Shown here: positions 6,474-6,576 of the stretch, piece after piece | Layout of the letters: the number at the start of each line of letters is the position of its first letter | Numbering within the stretch: the stretch's first letter is position 1 | Made by a program: the position numbers and the translations under genes | The notes under the pieces: generated by a model | What the model saw: only the letters and a program-made list of their open reading frames with translations | Told to the model about the DNA's origin: nothing | Databases searched by the model: none | Assembly (NCBI GenBank): GCA_021774995.1 | Contig: JAJFIM010000294.1 | Location: 1-6,576 of the forward strand | Direction of reading: 5' to 3' | DNA length: 6,576 bases | DNA from: Alphaproteobacteria bacterium | Lineage (GTDB): Bacteria; Pseudomonadota; Alphaproteobacteria; SMXP01

Positions 6474-6576
6474 TTAGAGTTGGTGGTTTGGAGGCATGAC
6501 GGGGGCTTCGCGCAACAAGACAATGCTGATGCGCCGATTAGCCGACATATAAGGATCGTCAGGAAATAAGGGCTCT
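6474..6576 (-). CDS. motB: C-terminal end of flagellar motor protein MotB (5' part beyond window)
   Basis: Too short to be an obvious open frame, this reads from the right edge into the window for 33 codons, with its last full codon boundary at 6575, and stops at TAA 6474-6476. The residues read EPLFPDDPYMSANRRISIV and then LLREAPVMPPNHQL. The block 'N-R-R-I-S-I-V-L-L' closes the OmpA-like peptidoglycan-binding domain. The 'REAPV.PP' tail is typical of MotB proteins in Alphaproteobacteria. MotB anchors the MotA/MotB stator, which passes protons or Na+ to turn the flagellum, to the cell wall. Another OmpA-domain protein is possible, since the transmembrane Asp and plug regions lie outside the window. 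The gene lies on the same strand as the SLC13-type gene, 162 bases upstream of its start, and is probably a separate transcription unit. Confidence 0.75.
   Translation of the reverse strand, partial: EPLFPDDPYMSANRRISIVLLREAPVMPPNHQL

Noticed and set aside
1..6576. Mobile element, CRISPR array, tRNA or phage remnant
   Set aside because: No repeated units, terminal repeats, cloverleaf-like sequence or transposase/integrase motifs are seen; the genes are intact and closely packed.

Overview
The window carries seven recognisable protein genes, two of them cut by its edges, and almost no free intergenic space. The gene types suggest an alphaproteobacterium. The fragment at the right edge matches the MotB C-terminal form common in that class. 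A Bpt-type leucyltransferase and a TRAP system of the alpha-keto-acid/FcbT type also fit. This taxonomic call is inference from gene types and moderately high GC; no marker gene such as rRNA is present.

Layout, left to right. At 1-169 (+) is the 3' end of a gene whose protein resembles the C-terminus of arylsulfotransferase (ASST)-like beta-propeller proteins. Everything else is on the minus strand, so it reads right to left. The order is: the end of motB (6474-6576, partial); a 162-base intergenic region with a candidate promoter and two inverted repeats; an SLC13/DASS-type anion permease with two central TrkA-C (RCK_C) domains (4464-6311); bpt, aspartate/glutamate leucyltransferase (3638-4399); then a complete tripartite TRAP transporter, with substrate-binding protein (2450-3571), small permease (1788-2444) and large permease (177-1754). 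The large permease converges on the partial plus-strand gene with 7 bases between the stop codons.

How the genes work together. The three TRAP genes form one functional unit: the binding protein captures an organic acid, and the small and large membrane subunits import it, probably with Na+. The binding protein belongs to the TakP/FcbT1 group, whose studied members bind 2-oxo acids, lactate-like acids or aromatic carboxylates. It appears to be a Tat-exported lipoprotein with Asp after the lipidated Cys, so it may be tethered to the inner membrane beside its permease. The SLC13-type protein is a second secondary transporter for a di- or tricarboxylate or an inorganic anion. Bpt, between the two transporters, belongs to the bacterial N-end-rule pathway and has no obvious link to transport. 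Gaps of 64, 66, 5 and 33 bases would allow co-transcription from the SLC13 gene through the large permease, but this is not proven.

I found no RNA gene, mobile element, CRISPR array or integration site. I see no evidence of a new multi-gene system. The points most worth a second look are the Tat-lipoprotein form of the TRAP binding protein, the enlarged TRAP membrane subunits, the double RCK_C insertion in the SLC13-type permease, and the inverted repeat around the candidate promoter.
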